Shown: positions 12,130-24,945, counted from the stretch's first letter. The stretch: 64,000 nt of DNA from Sclerodactyla briareus (GCA_026419785.1 JAODTK010005592.1:124001-188000); one strand, 5' to 3'. The notes: a model not told the origin generated them from the letters alone. Made by a program: numbers and translations.

Positions 12130-15105
12130 CTGTTATTCTAAAGCATTTTTCCAGACAGGAGTGGGGAGACAACTGCAACAAAAACCGAGGATAACTCCAG
12201 TTTAACCCCGCGATAAGATTGAAAACTCGAGCGGAACAAATGGAGTAAATTTGACATTATTCGGGTGAAAGGTTGACCCAGAAATTTGGTTTTGATTACC
12301 TTCTGACCCAAGTCTGGATCAAAATGATCCGAATGTTTTTGAAGTTTAGAAATGGAGGCGTGTGAAAGTTCAACCAATATATAATTGATGAACCGACATG
12401 ACTAATCATGTAAGTTGCGAGAGGGTTTTGCCAGGTTCTGAAAACATTCACTCCAAAAACATTCATTCCACAGTATATCAGTATTTTAATCCTAAAAAAT
12501 TGTGATACTTTGTTCATTAGCTGAACGTTCATGTTCAAACACGACTGTTTTTCGCTAAATATGTATGGTGTTTAGAGGATAAATGGGTTCCAAAATGATG
12601 CAAAAGTAGTGTTTAGGGTAGCATCTTCCAATCTCCTATTATCCAATCGGCTGAATAACTGCTCACCTCCAGCAGCTGGTAGTAGGAGTGGGGCCAACGA
12701 AACCACGATCATAACAAGCATGCCTGAAAGTCCATCAGACTTCCCAACCTTATCCAAAGCAACGATGACAGTGAGGGCGTGCTATAGTGGACCCCACTTC
12801 TTTGCAGCAGCGTTCTCTTTGGTCGACCGTGTGGTGTCCTTAACCCAACGACATACGAACAATATTGTCACTTAAACATTGATTCACGTGCTTGACCATT
12901 ACCTAAAGCAACACTAAATTTGTAGCCTAAGCTCTTAGCCTAATTACGATAATCGGCAAATTATTTTTTAGCAGCTGTAACGGTCTAAACCTGTTTTCGT
13001 TGGCCAAATTGACCCTTCATTGCACAGATTAATCAACTTCTCAACAAAATCGTCAGGTCCAAATAATAAGACACGCGTCAACTTCAATTGCTGATTTTGT
13101 TATTCAGTTTCGCTACTTACGACCCAGCCATAACTTATTTCAACTTTTCCTTACTTTTTTTTAACTTCTGAGGAGGCACAGGTGTCACTGCCGCGCTTCT
13201 CGACTCTCAAGGACCTAGCCATATGACAACCAATGTCATTCTCCCTTTACGCGGTACCTGGTCACTGACAGCTAGTCAGCTACCGGAAAAGGAAAGCCGC
13301 ATCGAATGATGCTCAATGAGACAATTTTCATTATTAGTAGTTTTTTCATGAAGTGAGGATGACTAAGATATCAAACTTTAACATATATATGGTTGTGAAA
13401 CTTCCATTCACTATACCGGACGAAATTTCAAATGAAAATTTATGAGTTTATTTTTTATTTTTTATGCATTGTTTTGTTGAATCTGGGTTATAATGAAGCA
13501 AATATTACGGTAAAAATGCTAACCGTGCGAATCAATGAAACCATGTTACCCTCAAGTTGTAAAGCAGTAACCCCCCCCCCCCCCCTCACGGGTGTAACCT
13601 ATCATGTCAGGCAATGAAGCTAAGCGGTACCCATTCTATCACAACCGTCATGCAGGCATGATTTTCGTTCTGGACTAATAAGGACAAGAGAAAATCAAAT
13701 GATTCCACTTAATTTGAGTCGTGTTAATGGTCTTGTAATTTTTTTAGACGTTATTCTTAAATTTTTATTAAGGTGGGTATATAGCTATCCCCACACCCCC
13801 CTCGTCCGGGGACCTTGGATTCCAAGCATATCCTGCGCCCGGTCGCCCTTAGACCTTATTCGTACTGGAATAAAATCTAGGGTTGCAAATGGATGTATGC
13901 ACTCCCGTTGAGCCGAGCCCCCATACTAGGCTTCATATTCGCATATTCAGATATTGCGACTAGCATCTGCTGAAGTATGATACTCGCCCTCCGAGCGAGT
14001 TTAGTATCGGCAAAAGCTATAGGGAATTTGGGCCTATATATTACATTGAGGCAGAAATGATCTACCCAAACAATAAATATTAGACGATGACGCAGAAGAG
14101 CATATTAGCACAAAGGTGCGACACTACGTGTGGTCCCCCTTGTTCCAGGATATGATTGATACCTTCAGTACCAGAGTTATATACTTCCGCAGGCACGCTG
14201 TCGGTATGGGTATATCATCTCCAGTACCCAGCGGTGGTGTGTTTTGGTATGGCGATTTTCTTTCCCTCGTCCTTCTCCCCTGTTCGTTCCTATTCGCTAA
14301 CATCAGAGGGGATTCAAAATATGTTCCGTGATAGCGAGTGTTTCCCGAGCGGGAACCCATAACATAAGGAGAGACCATGAACTATGGGAGTCGGAGCCCC
14401 GTGGCGCGAGGTTAATTTACAGGAACCCTACAAATTCTGTGCGGGGAACGCCGAGGGGACGCCAGTGAGTACGTTAAAACCCCTACCTCCGCTCGCTGGC
14501 GAATCCCGGGATGGAATCGGTTGGCCCTGGCCGTAGCTCCCGGGTAGGGGGTCCGCCAGTAACCCGCTACGATGTAGAGTGGCTACCAATTGACTAGATT
14601 TTCGCGAATTAACTACGAGTCAAATTATGGACATCGCCCGACATTCTTGACGTCTGAGACACCGGTAGTCGTGCTAGCACATAGCAACCAACGCACCGGT
14701 TGCAGAAGTATAGCAGCATAATACAACATGTAATGGGCACTTAGCGAAACGTGTCTGATCTTCTTTCCACGAATGAAAGAAATAGTTTAACGGAACACAT
14801 GCCAGAGATACGGCCAGTGTCGTTAGTGTGTGTGTTCGAAGCGTGAGAGGTATAACCCCTCCCCCACCCCACCCGCCATTATCTGCACTTAACACCCTAA
14901 CAATGTTGTGTAACTAGCACACCCTAGCCCGTGTGTGTAAGAAATTACACAATCAATATGTATAAGCTGCACAATTTTAATGATTTTCTACACCTTTACA
15001 CAATGTTTTGTAATTTCTCATTTTACATAACATCTTTAAGAGTGAAGAGAGGTGGGTTAGAGAGGTGGGTATTTTCTCGGAACTATTCTCTATTACCAAC
15101 ACTTG
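12130..15105. other. Intergenic, nothing recognised
   Basis: AT-rich, with a 15-C run at 13,571-13,585 and a somewhat GC-rich part at 14,330-14,560. No coding or repeat assignment was possible. Confidence 0.5.
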
Positions 15106-15109
15106 ATCA

Positions 15110-15300
15110 TGGATGCACTGTAGAAAAATTATTGTAAAATTCACAGTAAATTACTGGCAACTGCTGCAAGTTATTCACTGTAAATTTACAATCAACTACT
15201 GTGAATTTACAGTAGAATGATATTACTGTAATTTTACTGTGAAATTAATAGTAGTTCATGCACGGTAAAATTTACATGAATTACTGGCAGCAGAGGTGCC
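15110..15300. repeat. ACTGTAAATT-rich self-complementary repeat, copy 2
   Basis: From GCACTGTAGAAAAATTATTG to GGCAGCAGAGGTGCC the sequence alternates CACTGTAAATTTACA and TACTGTGAATTTACAGTAG blocks. An inner pair, TTACTGGCAACTGCTGC at the left and TTACTGGCAGCAGAGGTGCC at the right, suggests duplicated ends. Same type as 11,895-12,125. Non-coding. Confidence 0.5.
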
Positions 15301-15486
15301 AGTTACTACTCGTCGCATTCTACAGAAATTGTAGGGTGCAGCGCCACTTGGGGTGGATGCTCGCCTCCTATACCCTCAAGAGTGAGATGACGTAGAAGAA
15401 CATGATATATACTCCGTTCTCTCAGTCCACAACAGTAATGATTAATTTCTTGAAGGAGGAAGCACTCAATACCATATATGCATAAC

Positions 15487-15698
15487 TTCTCTTATGTTGC
15501 TGCCAAAAATTGGATTGAACTGCCCATTGAATGTAGAGATGCCAAATCCGTAACATCTCTGAAACGTCTTATCAAGCAATTTTACAATGTTATTGTTTGT
15601 AATATTTTTATGTTCTGAATTTGTCCTTCGTATTTCAACTCACCAATCTAATTATATTATATATATATATATATATATATCTATATATATATATATAG

Positions 15699-15766
<68 letters not shown>

Positions 15767-15796
15767 ATATCTATATATATATATATAGATATATAT

Positions 15797-15827
<31 letters not shown>

Positions 15828-16055
15828 CTATATATATATATATTATATATATATATATATATATATTGAAAGTTTTTTTTTATTGTGGGCATTTATGACT
15901 CCAGTGTTTGCGGACTTTATGGAGTTTCTGTATACGTCTTATTGTTCTTTTTTTGTGTTTTTGTAATTTATTCGTCAAAGAGCCTCAGGTAAGATTAGCT
16001 TTCTAGCTAGCTGAGTTTACCCTTGAAGGTTCAAATAGAATAAATAAAACTCCAA
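15487..16055 (+). mobile_element. LINE ORF2 C-terminus and 3' UTR split by AT satellite
   Basis: At 15,487-15,613 the plus strand encodes NFSYVAAKNWIELPIECRDA followed by KSVTSLKRLIKQFYN. This is the WNxLPxxxRxxxSxxxFKxxLK signature that ends many CR1/RTE/Jockey ORF2 proteins, closed by a stop. After a 215-bp AT satellite, 15,880-16,055 resembles the LINE tails at 17,700-17,835 and 22,545-22,705: a TTTGTAATTTRTCAAAGRGCC-type block, then a CTAGCTRRCTRAGTTTACCC-type block and an A-rich end. The 5' part is absent. The satellite probably expanded inside the 3' UTR. Confidence 0.65.
15651..15866. repeat. (AT)n satellite with symmetric interruptions
   Basis: About 215 bp of AT repeats interrupted by TCTA, TAGA and TATTAT at spaced positions. 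The unit ATATCTATATATATATATAT plus AGATAT occurs repeatedly, so each block is palindromic. It lies between a LINE ORF2 stop and its 3' tail. Confidence 0.95.
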
Positions 16056-17529
16056 TTAATGTGCTTTGAATGTGATTAATGTTAGTGAACAAAACGACCC
16101 TCGAGTAAAAGAGACACACCGTAGTGTTAGTGTAGCAATTAAACACCTGTGTAAATACGTAAACTCGTAGAGTCGACGTCGTCTAGCTTATTGATCACAA
16201 CCGTTTGGGAATTGTACACCGTGCTTACCACTATGCGCCTTTCGTAAGTGATGGTGAAATTGTGTTCAGATGGGTTTAATTTATAAACACACAGTATATT
16301 CCCCGATATGAGAGGGAAAACTCGTCGCCTATAGCCACAAGCGCAAAAAAAAGGGTCGGGTACATGAAATCTACAGCCGGTTAGGGAGAAGTCACTCAGG
16401 CACTCCAAAACATGAAAACGTATTCAACTGATGATTCCATAAAAGAATGTGAGTATGTCAACAGAATTGGAAACCTCGTCATTCATGTGACCTCTGACCC
16501 CTCTCAGTTTGTGTGAGTAATAAAAATTTGGAGAGCAATTTAGCCAATGAGGATGTTATAACATCTGTGGTTTTTTCTCCCCTCCCGAACATGCCTAAGC
16601 TAAATCCAATATATAACCGGCATGGGTTTCGATAGATCGGGGTCAGATCGTTCGGAACGGCAATTAGAGAATTGTCTCTGATATCTCTTAACAATCCGGG
16701 AAATTATTTTAACTCTCCCCCGACGGGGGGTTAAGAGGGGGAAACGTTGGATTAATCACAGTCACTCCATCAACTGATCAGTATCGATCGGGATGATTAT
16801 CTGAGAATGACCAGCCTTGTAATCTTGCGAGTAAAATGGAATTTGGTTCAGTCCGTTTTGAGCCAGTCAATATTTTTTTCATCCGGAGTTAGGATCGTTC
16901 CCCAGAGTTTGCGCGTGAAAACCTACACTTGGTAAATAGGCTTTGGGCAAATATTGAAAGGTCGGGCAAGTATTCAGCAACCTCAAAAGTTGGTTAAAAC
17001 CAAATTGACCGATCGATAGACAAATCTCATGTTAGACCCATGGCTCATCATAAGATTGGATATAATCAGTTTTGAATTGAAATTTACAAGTCGATTCGAC
17101 ATTGAAATACTATTAGTTTGTGCATGAGGATTGCTGTTGTAAGGGGGGTATAGTTTGGTGGTACTTTTGTAGGAGAGAGTGAACCTCCGAAAAACGATTA
17201 GGAGGCATCCCAACGTTTTTTTGTTTTTTGTTTTGTTTTTTCGATGACTTCTCGTATTGTATAAAATTGATTGCGTTAGTAAATCAGTACGGTGCGGTAT
17301 ACCGTATATGAACTAACCGGTACGGTTACGGAATTTCAGGGTTAGGGGTTGAGGAGGTTAACACAGCGGAATATCATAATGACAATAGAGCTTCAACGAG
17401 TACGTCATCAGGTACGTTACCAAAACGGTGTTTGTACCCACTGAAGCTGTACATATGAAGTAATTCTAATCTGATATTCGAGCACGAAGAACAATACAAT
17501 ATTTGTCTAACGCAGACAACTCTCAGCCT

Positions 17530-17835
17530 CTTCATGTCAAGGTGGCATTATCGTCTTGCATCACCCGGCTATTAATACATTCAAATTGCACTTCAGTCGT
17601 TAATGGATCCGGGTATTTTATATTTATACTGAATATTTTCATTACTGCTAGATAATCTCTTATTTTTATATTAATATTTGAAGCTGTTATTCTAGTAACT
17701 TTTCCGGACTGTACCGTTATTTAATTATTGTATATATGTTCTAGAGAGCCTCATGAAGATTAGCCCCTGCTAAATGAGTTAACCTCGAAACAAAGGTTAA
17801 TAATAATAATAACAAAGTTTAATAATAATAATGGA
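17530..17835 (+). mobile_element. LINE 3' end fragment
   Basis: This fragment ends like the 16,050 and 22,700 LINE tails: AGAGCCTCATGAAGATTAG, a CTAAATGAGTTAACCTCG-like block and a terminal (AAT)n repeat at about 17,797-17,832. Upstream, LPSCITRLL and, in another frame, NTFKLHFSR fit the decayed end of an ORF2 protein. The rest of the element is absent (5' truncation, as is usual for LINEs). Confidence 0.55.
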
Positions 17836-18483
17836 CGAGGCCGTTCCATGAAAAGAGTACAAGCGGGTCCCACTATTAGATTTTGTATGATGACGCGTCG
17901 TAATAAGAACAATAACGTCTTAACAAAGAGACTATAAAACAAAGCAATTATGTCCACTCAATCATGAACTGGGTCGGATTCCGGTTAAATAAAAATGGAT
18001 GGGGTGTAATAGCCACTTAGGCGAGTTACTCTCATTCTTGTGTAATTAGGAAATTATTGAGAAACCTAAATCGTATGGAATACCACGCAAGCATATTTTA
18101 AAAATATAAGTTCAATTTCTCGACGAAATCGAAGGTATCTATGCAGTCATGACAGTGTACGTGTGTCATTTGGGTAAAAAATGGTTGAATCGATAATCAG
18201 AGAAAATTTTAGTTTGTAAACCCGATACCTTGGTCAGGCCTATGTGAATGATGCTCAGATTTGGTAATTTCTCCCCCATACTAAGTGAACTACCTCCGTT
18301 GGTTTGAGGTCAGATCAAGAGTCACACGAGGCGGCAAGGATCCGAAAAACTTGTAAGAACCCCCCCGATACATCCTCCCAATTTGTGTTGCCACGTCAAT
18401 TGGAATTTTGGTGCCAGTTTCTTATGCGAAGTCAAGAACTAAATCTGCTGTTATGTTTTTATTTAAAATTTAAACCGAGGCCT

Positions 18484-18990
18484 ATTTTTTTATTTGATTT
18501 GGATTTGATTGCTACGGGTTCAGGAAGCCAATTTGAATCATCAAGGAACCCTAACCGAATTTTTGATGTGGATGAGCACCGGCGACAACTCGCCTTCTTT
18601 CTCGACTAGTGCTCAGCTGATATCGAGGCAGGAGAGGAGTGCACCAATCCCGCCTCCGGGACCGAAGTTAGTTTACGTCCCCATCCGACGGACGATCAGT
18701 TAACTCCAGGACCTGACCCCCTTCTCAGAACCTGGAGGAGCGGAAGATGTTCGACGCGGACTGCTCACAGCCGCACGCGAGACCTATTGCAAGTGCCCCC
18801 GAAACAACCTCCCGAAAATACCAATCCCACTGTCAACAGCAGGACCAGGAACCTAAGACCAGGAACACGCCCGTCTAACTGCAAGTAAGCCACTCGTAAA
18901 AACGCCGAGCTGGTCGGCTGAATCGAACCCGGGCCACTGTTGCTAGCAGAACGACACTGATACCGCTTTATTATTCTTCCGCTCATTGTG
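18484..18990 (-). mobile_element. tRNA-derived SINE candidate
   Basis: Read on the minus strand, the head at about 18,915-18,985 contains a B-box-like CCGGGTTCGATTC (at about 18,920-18,933) some 45 bp after an AGCGGTATCAGTGTCG stretch in the expected A-box position. The body continues towards lower coordinates with a GTCGGATGGGGACGTAAAC block near 18,670-18,695, a motif I associate with widespread invertebrate SINE-like repeats. The copy ends in an A-rich tail (CAAATAAAAAAATAG) near 18,484-18,500. Head, body and A-rich tail in one order support a SINE. No clear target duplication was found. Confidence 0.45.
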
Positions 18991-20249
18991 AGATGATAAA
19001 TAATATTTTAGCAAATGTTGGCTCGTAAACATGATAACTCGACGTTCTTTGTTGTTGTAAAAATGGGAAACCGAGGAAAATTATCTATTTGTAATTTTCC
19101 GCTTGTAAAACCACGATACCTAGGCCAGACCAAGGTGGATGTTTTTAACTCATACTTGGTCGTATTGGGTCCCCATAAATACGATTTTTGAGCAGAGTGA
19201 AGGTTGACAGTGGTCAAAGTCTGGAAACATTGTAAACACGAATAGGCCTAAATTCAGAATGGCTAGTCCTTCAGGTTGAATTTCAGTGTATGAGATTTTC
19301 CGTGTGGCTACAAGAACCGTATTATGCTTTTGGTGAATACAGAGATAATTTGGGGGTAGCAAATGGCGAATTTGCGTCAATTATATCTTTCCGCAGATTT
19401 TAGCTAGTTGTCGTGTCCTAACTTATAATTTCCTAAATATGATCAGCTTTACTACCATTACAATTCCCTTACAATTAAGGAGGGATGCCTTCACATCACA
19501 TATTGACACTAGTATACATGGCTGCATGGTAGCTAGATTTGAATAGTTGAAGATTATTCTCTCTATTATTCACACACAGATCACCACATCTAGAACCATC
19601 AACATAGAAGCAAAGTACTTCGGCCTTGAGTTAACCCCTTTTTTTCTGCGTCAAATGCATAGAATAAATTAATTTCTATAGTGAATTGGCGCCTATAATA
19701 TCGATTAATGGAACAGAGGCTGCCAATTCTGTTATAATGTTTTCGGGGATCGACCAAGTCAATGTGTCTATAACTCTGCAAGCGGAAAGAATAGCACACT
19801 TTGTCCCGGAGGGCGGTCCCAGGTATCTGCGTGTCACTCGTTCTTAGAGAAATGGACAATCGACAATCGATAGATAGATCTTCATGATTGTATTCTTTCT
19901 CATCTGAAGTCGGCCTGATAAAACATTATTCTCCAGTAAATTCCAGGGTTCCAGTAAAATGGTCACGCAACTTCAGCATGACTCCCCAATCGTTGTCTGG
20001 ATATGACCTACATTCGAGCAGGGTATAAGATGAATATAACGAGCAGCAGGGACTTCCCATTTCGAGGCTCCGGCCATGGGGCCTGCATTCCTTCCCGCAT
20101 CTGTAGCCAGGGGGAGGAGTGGGGAGGAGTTGGGGTAATGTTGTGGCCCTCTTCCCTTTCTGTAATTAGTATAACAACGAGCGGGAAGATCCCGGAGTTG
20201 CGATATCTCATCGGCAATTCTGTTATATCGTTTATATTTGCACGCCTAT

Positions 20250-20553
20250 CAGGCGCGTACCGAGAGATTTTTCTTGGGGGAGAGGGAAGAGGGGGGTGGG
20301 GTGGGGGTTGAGGTCGGAGGTCGGAACCCACGGGAAATGCGGGCCCTCATAATTGTGGGGTGCCACCGTCCGACCTCCCTATTGTAAGTATAACTTGTGG
20401 GCCCCTAGACAAATGCTGCTGCAATATTTGCTAGATAACAGCTGCAAGACCTCAACTGGACTGCAAAAAATCAGTTTTTGTGTAAAAAATAGTATTGAAT
20501 CACTTGTCATGGGGGTGGGGGGGGGGATTCTGACCCCCCGTTGGTACGCCCTG
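20250..20553 (-). mobile_element. hAT-type MITE, family A, second copy
   Basis: Inverse copy of the 6,493-6,787 element. It starts CAGGCGCGTACCGAGAG and ends GGTACGCCCTG. The flanks ACGCCTAT (20,242-20,249) and TCTCCTAT (20,554-20,561) agree at 6 of 8 positions, a decayed 8-bp duplication. Internal landmarks shared with the first copy in reverse complement include GCAAATATTGCAGC, GTCTAGGG and GTGGGTTCCGACCTC. It holds a G-rich tract (about 20,275-20,307) where the other copy has C. Non-coding. Confidence 0.85.
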
Positions 20554-21344
20554 TCTCCTATACATATAGCATGTTTTGTGCCTTCCATTTATCGCTAAAT
20601 TGAAACGATTTGGCAATTCAAATCTTTGGTTTACCATGGAATTGGCAAAAAGGCCTATTATTAGCAAGATTTTTTATACGTCTCCTCAAATTCATCAAAT
20701 ACTTTAGAAATACCTTTAGAAAGAAACACTGTGTTTTGTGAATTTGCTGATACCTATATGTCAGGCCCTGTGTTCTAGTTGAATCTGACCCTGCAGCAGT
20801 GACCACTCTGTGTACTCGCTAAACTGTTTGTAATGCATTGTTAGACACTGTTTTCAAAGTGATCGAAGTACCCGTATGTATTCCGAAGTGACGCTATACC
20901 TCAGCGTATCGCAATAATGCTGAGCAACGGATGCGGAGAGGATATTTATCTAAATGCACCACAACAAACTGCACCACAACACGATTCTACTTACACTTAG
21001 CGTATATTCATTCACGCGAAGGTTGGGTAATATGTGGGAGTGTGGGGGCATGCCTCTATGCTACATTGAGAAGTTATTGAGAGGCGTAATATATTTGCCC
21101 ACACGGATGAAGCATTATTTATCTGTTTATCTTTCTATGAATGAGTTAACTACCCCCACGTGTTGTAAGTCCACCTTATCATACCAAACAAGTGGGTCAA
21201 CCCTGCCTGAATATTTCGGCGAGGCCGCGGGAACATGATTCCATGCTGTTATGTCGGGTCGGTAGGATTATGGAAACTCTGTTTTCCTTTAAAAAGCGCT
21301 AATCCAACCCAGTCTTTCAGTGGTCTAGGCCTAATTTAAAGATG

Positions 21345-21490
21345 TTCAAACCGGCAGTTGGATGCTTTCCGATCTTGCGCAATACACATGCACAAACTTC
21401 TGAGACATTTAACAGGTTCAACTCCGTAACGAAAAGTCCTATAAATGTCTGGTTTATCAGTCTGGCGCATTTGTTTTTTCAGCTCTCATA
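21345..21490 (+). repeat. Dispersed repeat pair, copy 2
   Basis: Counterpart of 2,255-2,400, with CGATCTTGCGCAATACACATG, CGTAACGAAAAGTCCTATA and TCTGGTTT in the same order. Type unknown. Confidence 0.5.
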
Positions 21491-21762
21491 TTAGGGTTGC
21501 TCATAATAAATTGTGCAGTTTTCCTTAAGCAGTTTAGGTAGACTGCAGTTCTGATGGAAGAGAAACGTCAATGATAGGTCGGACCTAACTACGTTGTGTA
21601 ATCAGTAACGTAAGAGGGTATATATATTCTTGAGTGAGGTGGGGGTGGAGCTAACTAAACTTGATCGATGCCACGATGAAGGGGAGTACGGGGAAGTGGT
21701 GGTCTCCACTCTGTTTGATTCCTTGCCGAAGGACAAATAAATCTGTGCAGTCATGTTTTTGC

Positions 21763-21820
<58 letters not shown>

Positions 21821-21855
21821 AGTGTACGTGCGCGCGCGCGCGTGTGTGTGTGTGA
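21763..21855. repeat. (GT)n / (CG)n microsatellite
   Basis: Long GT run with a short GCGCGCGCGC segment at 21,831-21,842. Confidence 0.95.
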
Positions 21856-22371
21856 CACCCCTTGTCAGCACGATATCTAAAGAACGCAACATGTATTGAA
21901 ATGATATAGGCACGTAGGTTGCTCATGTGGTGAGGATGAACCCTGTTGTTTTTAGTGTCAGTTCAAGGTCACGACAGGGCAGAGTCCCAGAACCTTGTCC
22001 GCACGATATCTAATGAATGCAGTTTCCCGAACTGAAACACTTTGCTTTTCGATCGGTGAACAGGGTTTCTAGACCACGCGACTTGCTTGGCGGCTTTTGG
22101 ACCTCTTCTTATATAGCGCTTTTGAACTTTCCAGGTCGAAGACTTGCTCGAAGCGTTCTATACATTGATCACCCAACACCCCTGATCATTAGAGACTTGC
22201 CACATCCGTACCATTCGGCACGTACCTCTTGCTGTCTCTGTGACTTGGCTCATAATATGCGCGTGAAACGACTATACCGAGCGTACGAACGGAACCAAGC
22301 TGACTCGCCCGCCTGTCCCCATGCGGCCGCTCCGCGGCATGCCTATAGCTAGCGAAGACACGGTGGCTATT

Positions 22372-22470
22372 CGATAAACTCAGTTTATCGAAAAACTCTG
22401 TTTTTCGGGTGATTAACAGAGTTTTTCGAAAAACTTTGCTTTTTGCTTGATAAACAGAATTTTCGATGAG
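22372..22470. repeat. Cluster of nested palindromes (TCGAAAAACTCTGTT)
   Basis: CGATAAACT-C-AGTTTATCG at 22,372-22,390 is a perfect 9-bp-arm palindrome. It runs directly into a perfect 15-bp inverted repeat, TCGAAAAACTCTGTT (22,388-22,402) and AACAGAGTTTTTCGA (22,415-22,429), with a 12-nt loop. A third arm, TCGAAAAACTTTGC, and a fourth, TTGATAAACAGAATTTTCGA, follow. All variants derive from one motif of about 20 bp. I do not recognise the element. Confidence 0.8.
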
Positions 22471-22539
22471 CTGTATTTTTTTCGAATATCTACTTGATTC
22501 TTCAATTTTTTCGTTTCCTGTCAACTCACGTTTCGTTTT

Positions 22540-22705
22540 ATGGTGGGCATTTGTGTCTCCAGTGTTTGCTGAACCTTCATATCTGTTTACTTTCAGCAAT
22601 ACGTTATCTCACTGTTCTTTGATTCCTGTGATGATTGTAATTTGTCAAAGGGCCACGGCCTTCTAGCTAACTAAGTTTACTCATGAAAGTTTGAATAAAA
22701 GAAAC
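22540..22705 (+). mobile_element. LINE 3' UTR fragment
   Basis: This matches the 15,880-16,055 tail with scattered differences: TGTGGGCATTTRTGWCTCCAG-like start, GTGTTTGC, then TTGTAATTTGTCAAAGGGCC and CTAGCTAACTAAGTTTACTC, closing with a short A-rich stretch. No coding part is preserved next to it; instead a cluster of palindromes (22,372-22,470) precedes it. It is a 5'-truncated copy of the same family. Confidence 0.55.
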
Positions 22706-23220
22706 TATATCTTGTGGATATATCATTATATCCTATGGCAAACGTTGCCAATGTTAGTGGAATTCCCACAAAATAATATGGGCTATGTCACTATGAAGCT
22801 GCAAAAATTATTCGATAATTTGAAGAAAAAAAAAATATAACGATATATGCAGGCGGGCAACTGAGGTAGTCATCAAATAGTTGCAGATTGGAAGGCGGCT
22901 GTTAGGTTGAAATCTAAAATGGCTATTAAACGGCAGAAATTAAACACTTTTCACATGCGCGAGCTCACCGAGAATAGGTGGGTCCAGTTCCTTTCCATTG
23001 AGTTCGTACAGCGACTAGCCTGAATGACTTGACTTTGCCCCTATTTTGAGTTAATGTGACTTGGCTCAAACAAATTTTGGGAAAATAGCGCCTTTTATTA
23101 CAGAACGCCGCCTCGCACTTGAAGGAACGTGCTTGCAAATTTAGAAAGAGACATCGATGAACGAATAAACGGCCAATGTATTTAAAAAAATCCAAGCGAT
23201 TCCACCATCTAACCATTTCG

Positions 23221-23400
23221 GCATATTAGGACAGGCGCTGCGCGAGTTTTTTTTTTTCCAAGAACTGTGACTCCGCTGATGAGCCATAGGTCGAAGAGTT
23301 ACGAACTTGGCACTGTACAGAACTATCGCGAATATTCCGGAGCAGGCCCTGCGGCGATTTTTCTTCTTTCCGGCGATTCCGCTCGTCTAGTCATGTATGG
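23221..23400 (+). repeat. Diverged tandem duplication, about 110 bp
   Basis: ATATTAGGACAGGCGCTGCG...TTTTTTCC...GACTCCGCTGATGA starting near 23,222 reappears as ATATTCCGGAGCAGGCCCTG...TTTCTTCTTTCC...GATTCCGCTCGTCTA near 23,331. Two units only. Function unknown. Confidence 0.4.
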
Positions 23401-24945
23401 TAGACCCCGAAATAGGGACGACGTGAAACGGAAATGTTCCCGGTGACGCGGCGTCGCTGCCTTCGACTCAATCGTAACCGTCCAAATGTGAAATGGCATG
23501 TGCTTCACAAACAACTAACAATGGTGTCAACTATCAAAGCACTGTTTCTTTGTTTTCTTTTCTACTGTGTATTTAGGGAAAAGACCGTAGGCGCCTAAAA
23601 ATCCGCCAGGGGCTCATCGCAAATCCTCTGCCCTTACCGGAACTACAGATGCGGATACTGGGAGTTTACACATCCAGTCCATTGGGTGCCGGCCGGGCCG
23701 AGTTGGGTGCATGTATGGCTCATGTAGAATTGAAAAAATGCTGGACGAAATTGTGTTACTTTAGGTGATGACCATTTCTGAGGCCATTGACCTGCACTTC
23801 AAAATGCTCAGAAAGTGGGAAATAATTAAGCCGCGCATAGTCCGCGATCACTGACTTTTTTCGTAATTATCAGATATTTTAATATGTTTTCCAACTAACT
23901 GATCTCGGAGATCGGAAGAGAGTTAACAGCTAGTTAGCAGATATTAACAGCTGAATCTCAAAGCGTGTGTAGATGGATAAGTTTTGCGCTCGCCAACCAT
24001 ACAGTGAACAGCCACAAATTCAATCAAGGACTGATGTTAACCATGTCTGCCAACTCGTGTGCAAATGTTACTGATTAGAGATTTGCACAAAAAAAAACAA
24101 CCCCCCAAAACCTACGCAAATCGACATATTGCATACCCCTCCAGTGAGCCGGTGACTCCTGTTTAACAGAATCGGATTCGAGGTGGGACGGCCATACCCA
24201 TCAAGTAACATGAAAATCCGAACCTTCAAACTGACTTTCGCAACATCACACGAATTAGAAAAAATGAAATGACCTCCACTGGCCCCCGAATCTATTAGTA
24301 AACACCCGGGACTAAAAGTGACCATACATCCACTAAATTCGTGGAAATAACGGGTAAATCTTGCGAAATCACACCGGTAATGGAAAGTTAGACGACCTAA
24401 TTACCATATTTCACGCTGACACTCCATTTACATGATATATCATGTTTTTTTTTTTCTTCCCCTCACCACAAATAGTCCTACGGTGGGCCCTGGTCTTTCG
24501 TCGAACTAGCCCATACAATACAAAATAACATTAAAGGCTAAATATTCACATTTGACTTTCGTGCCAAATTCCATTCATGTGGATCACACAACTCCGCCTG
24601 TAGACATACCTAAATTCATCCAAACGGTCTTACGAGCCCGGGCGAAAGCCTGCTAACAAGGCAAGTGTGCACCAAACACCTACACCACATACGCACACAC
24701 AACCGAGTGATCGCTAAGCTCTTCATGAACTCCATTCAGTGAGACAAAAAAAAATCAGTTGCGCTGGTCCGTAATAATTTTGTGTTTCTTCGAAAGTTGG
24801 ATATGGGTCACCCTGTCACCGCCTGTAAGGCGTTACTTCACATAGGACATTCGTGCTGCTTTCCAGCTTCACTGGTCCCCCTCAACAGAAAATGATACTC
24901 TCAAAGCGCTCAGTGCATGGAGCACAGATTCCATGTGAAACGTGT

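Noticed and set aside
15651-15866. Regularly spaced AT blocks as a CRISPR-like array
   Set aside because: Simple AT repeats with no spacer diversity, in an animal genome.
18915-18985. A functional tRNA gene
   Set aside because: Only a B-box and weak A-box are present; the acceptor stem does not pair and the sequence continues into a SINE-like body.
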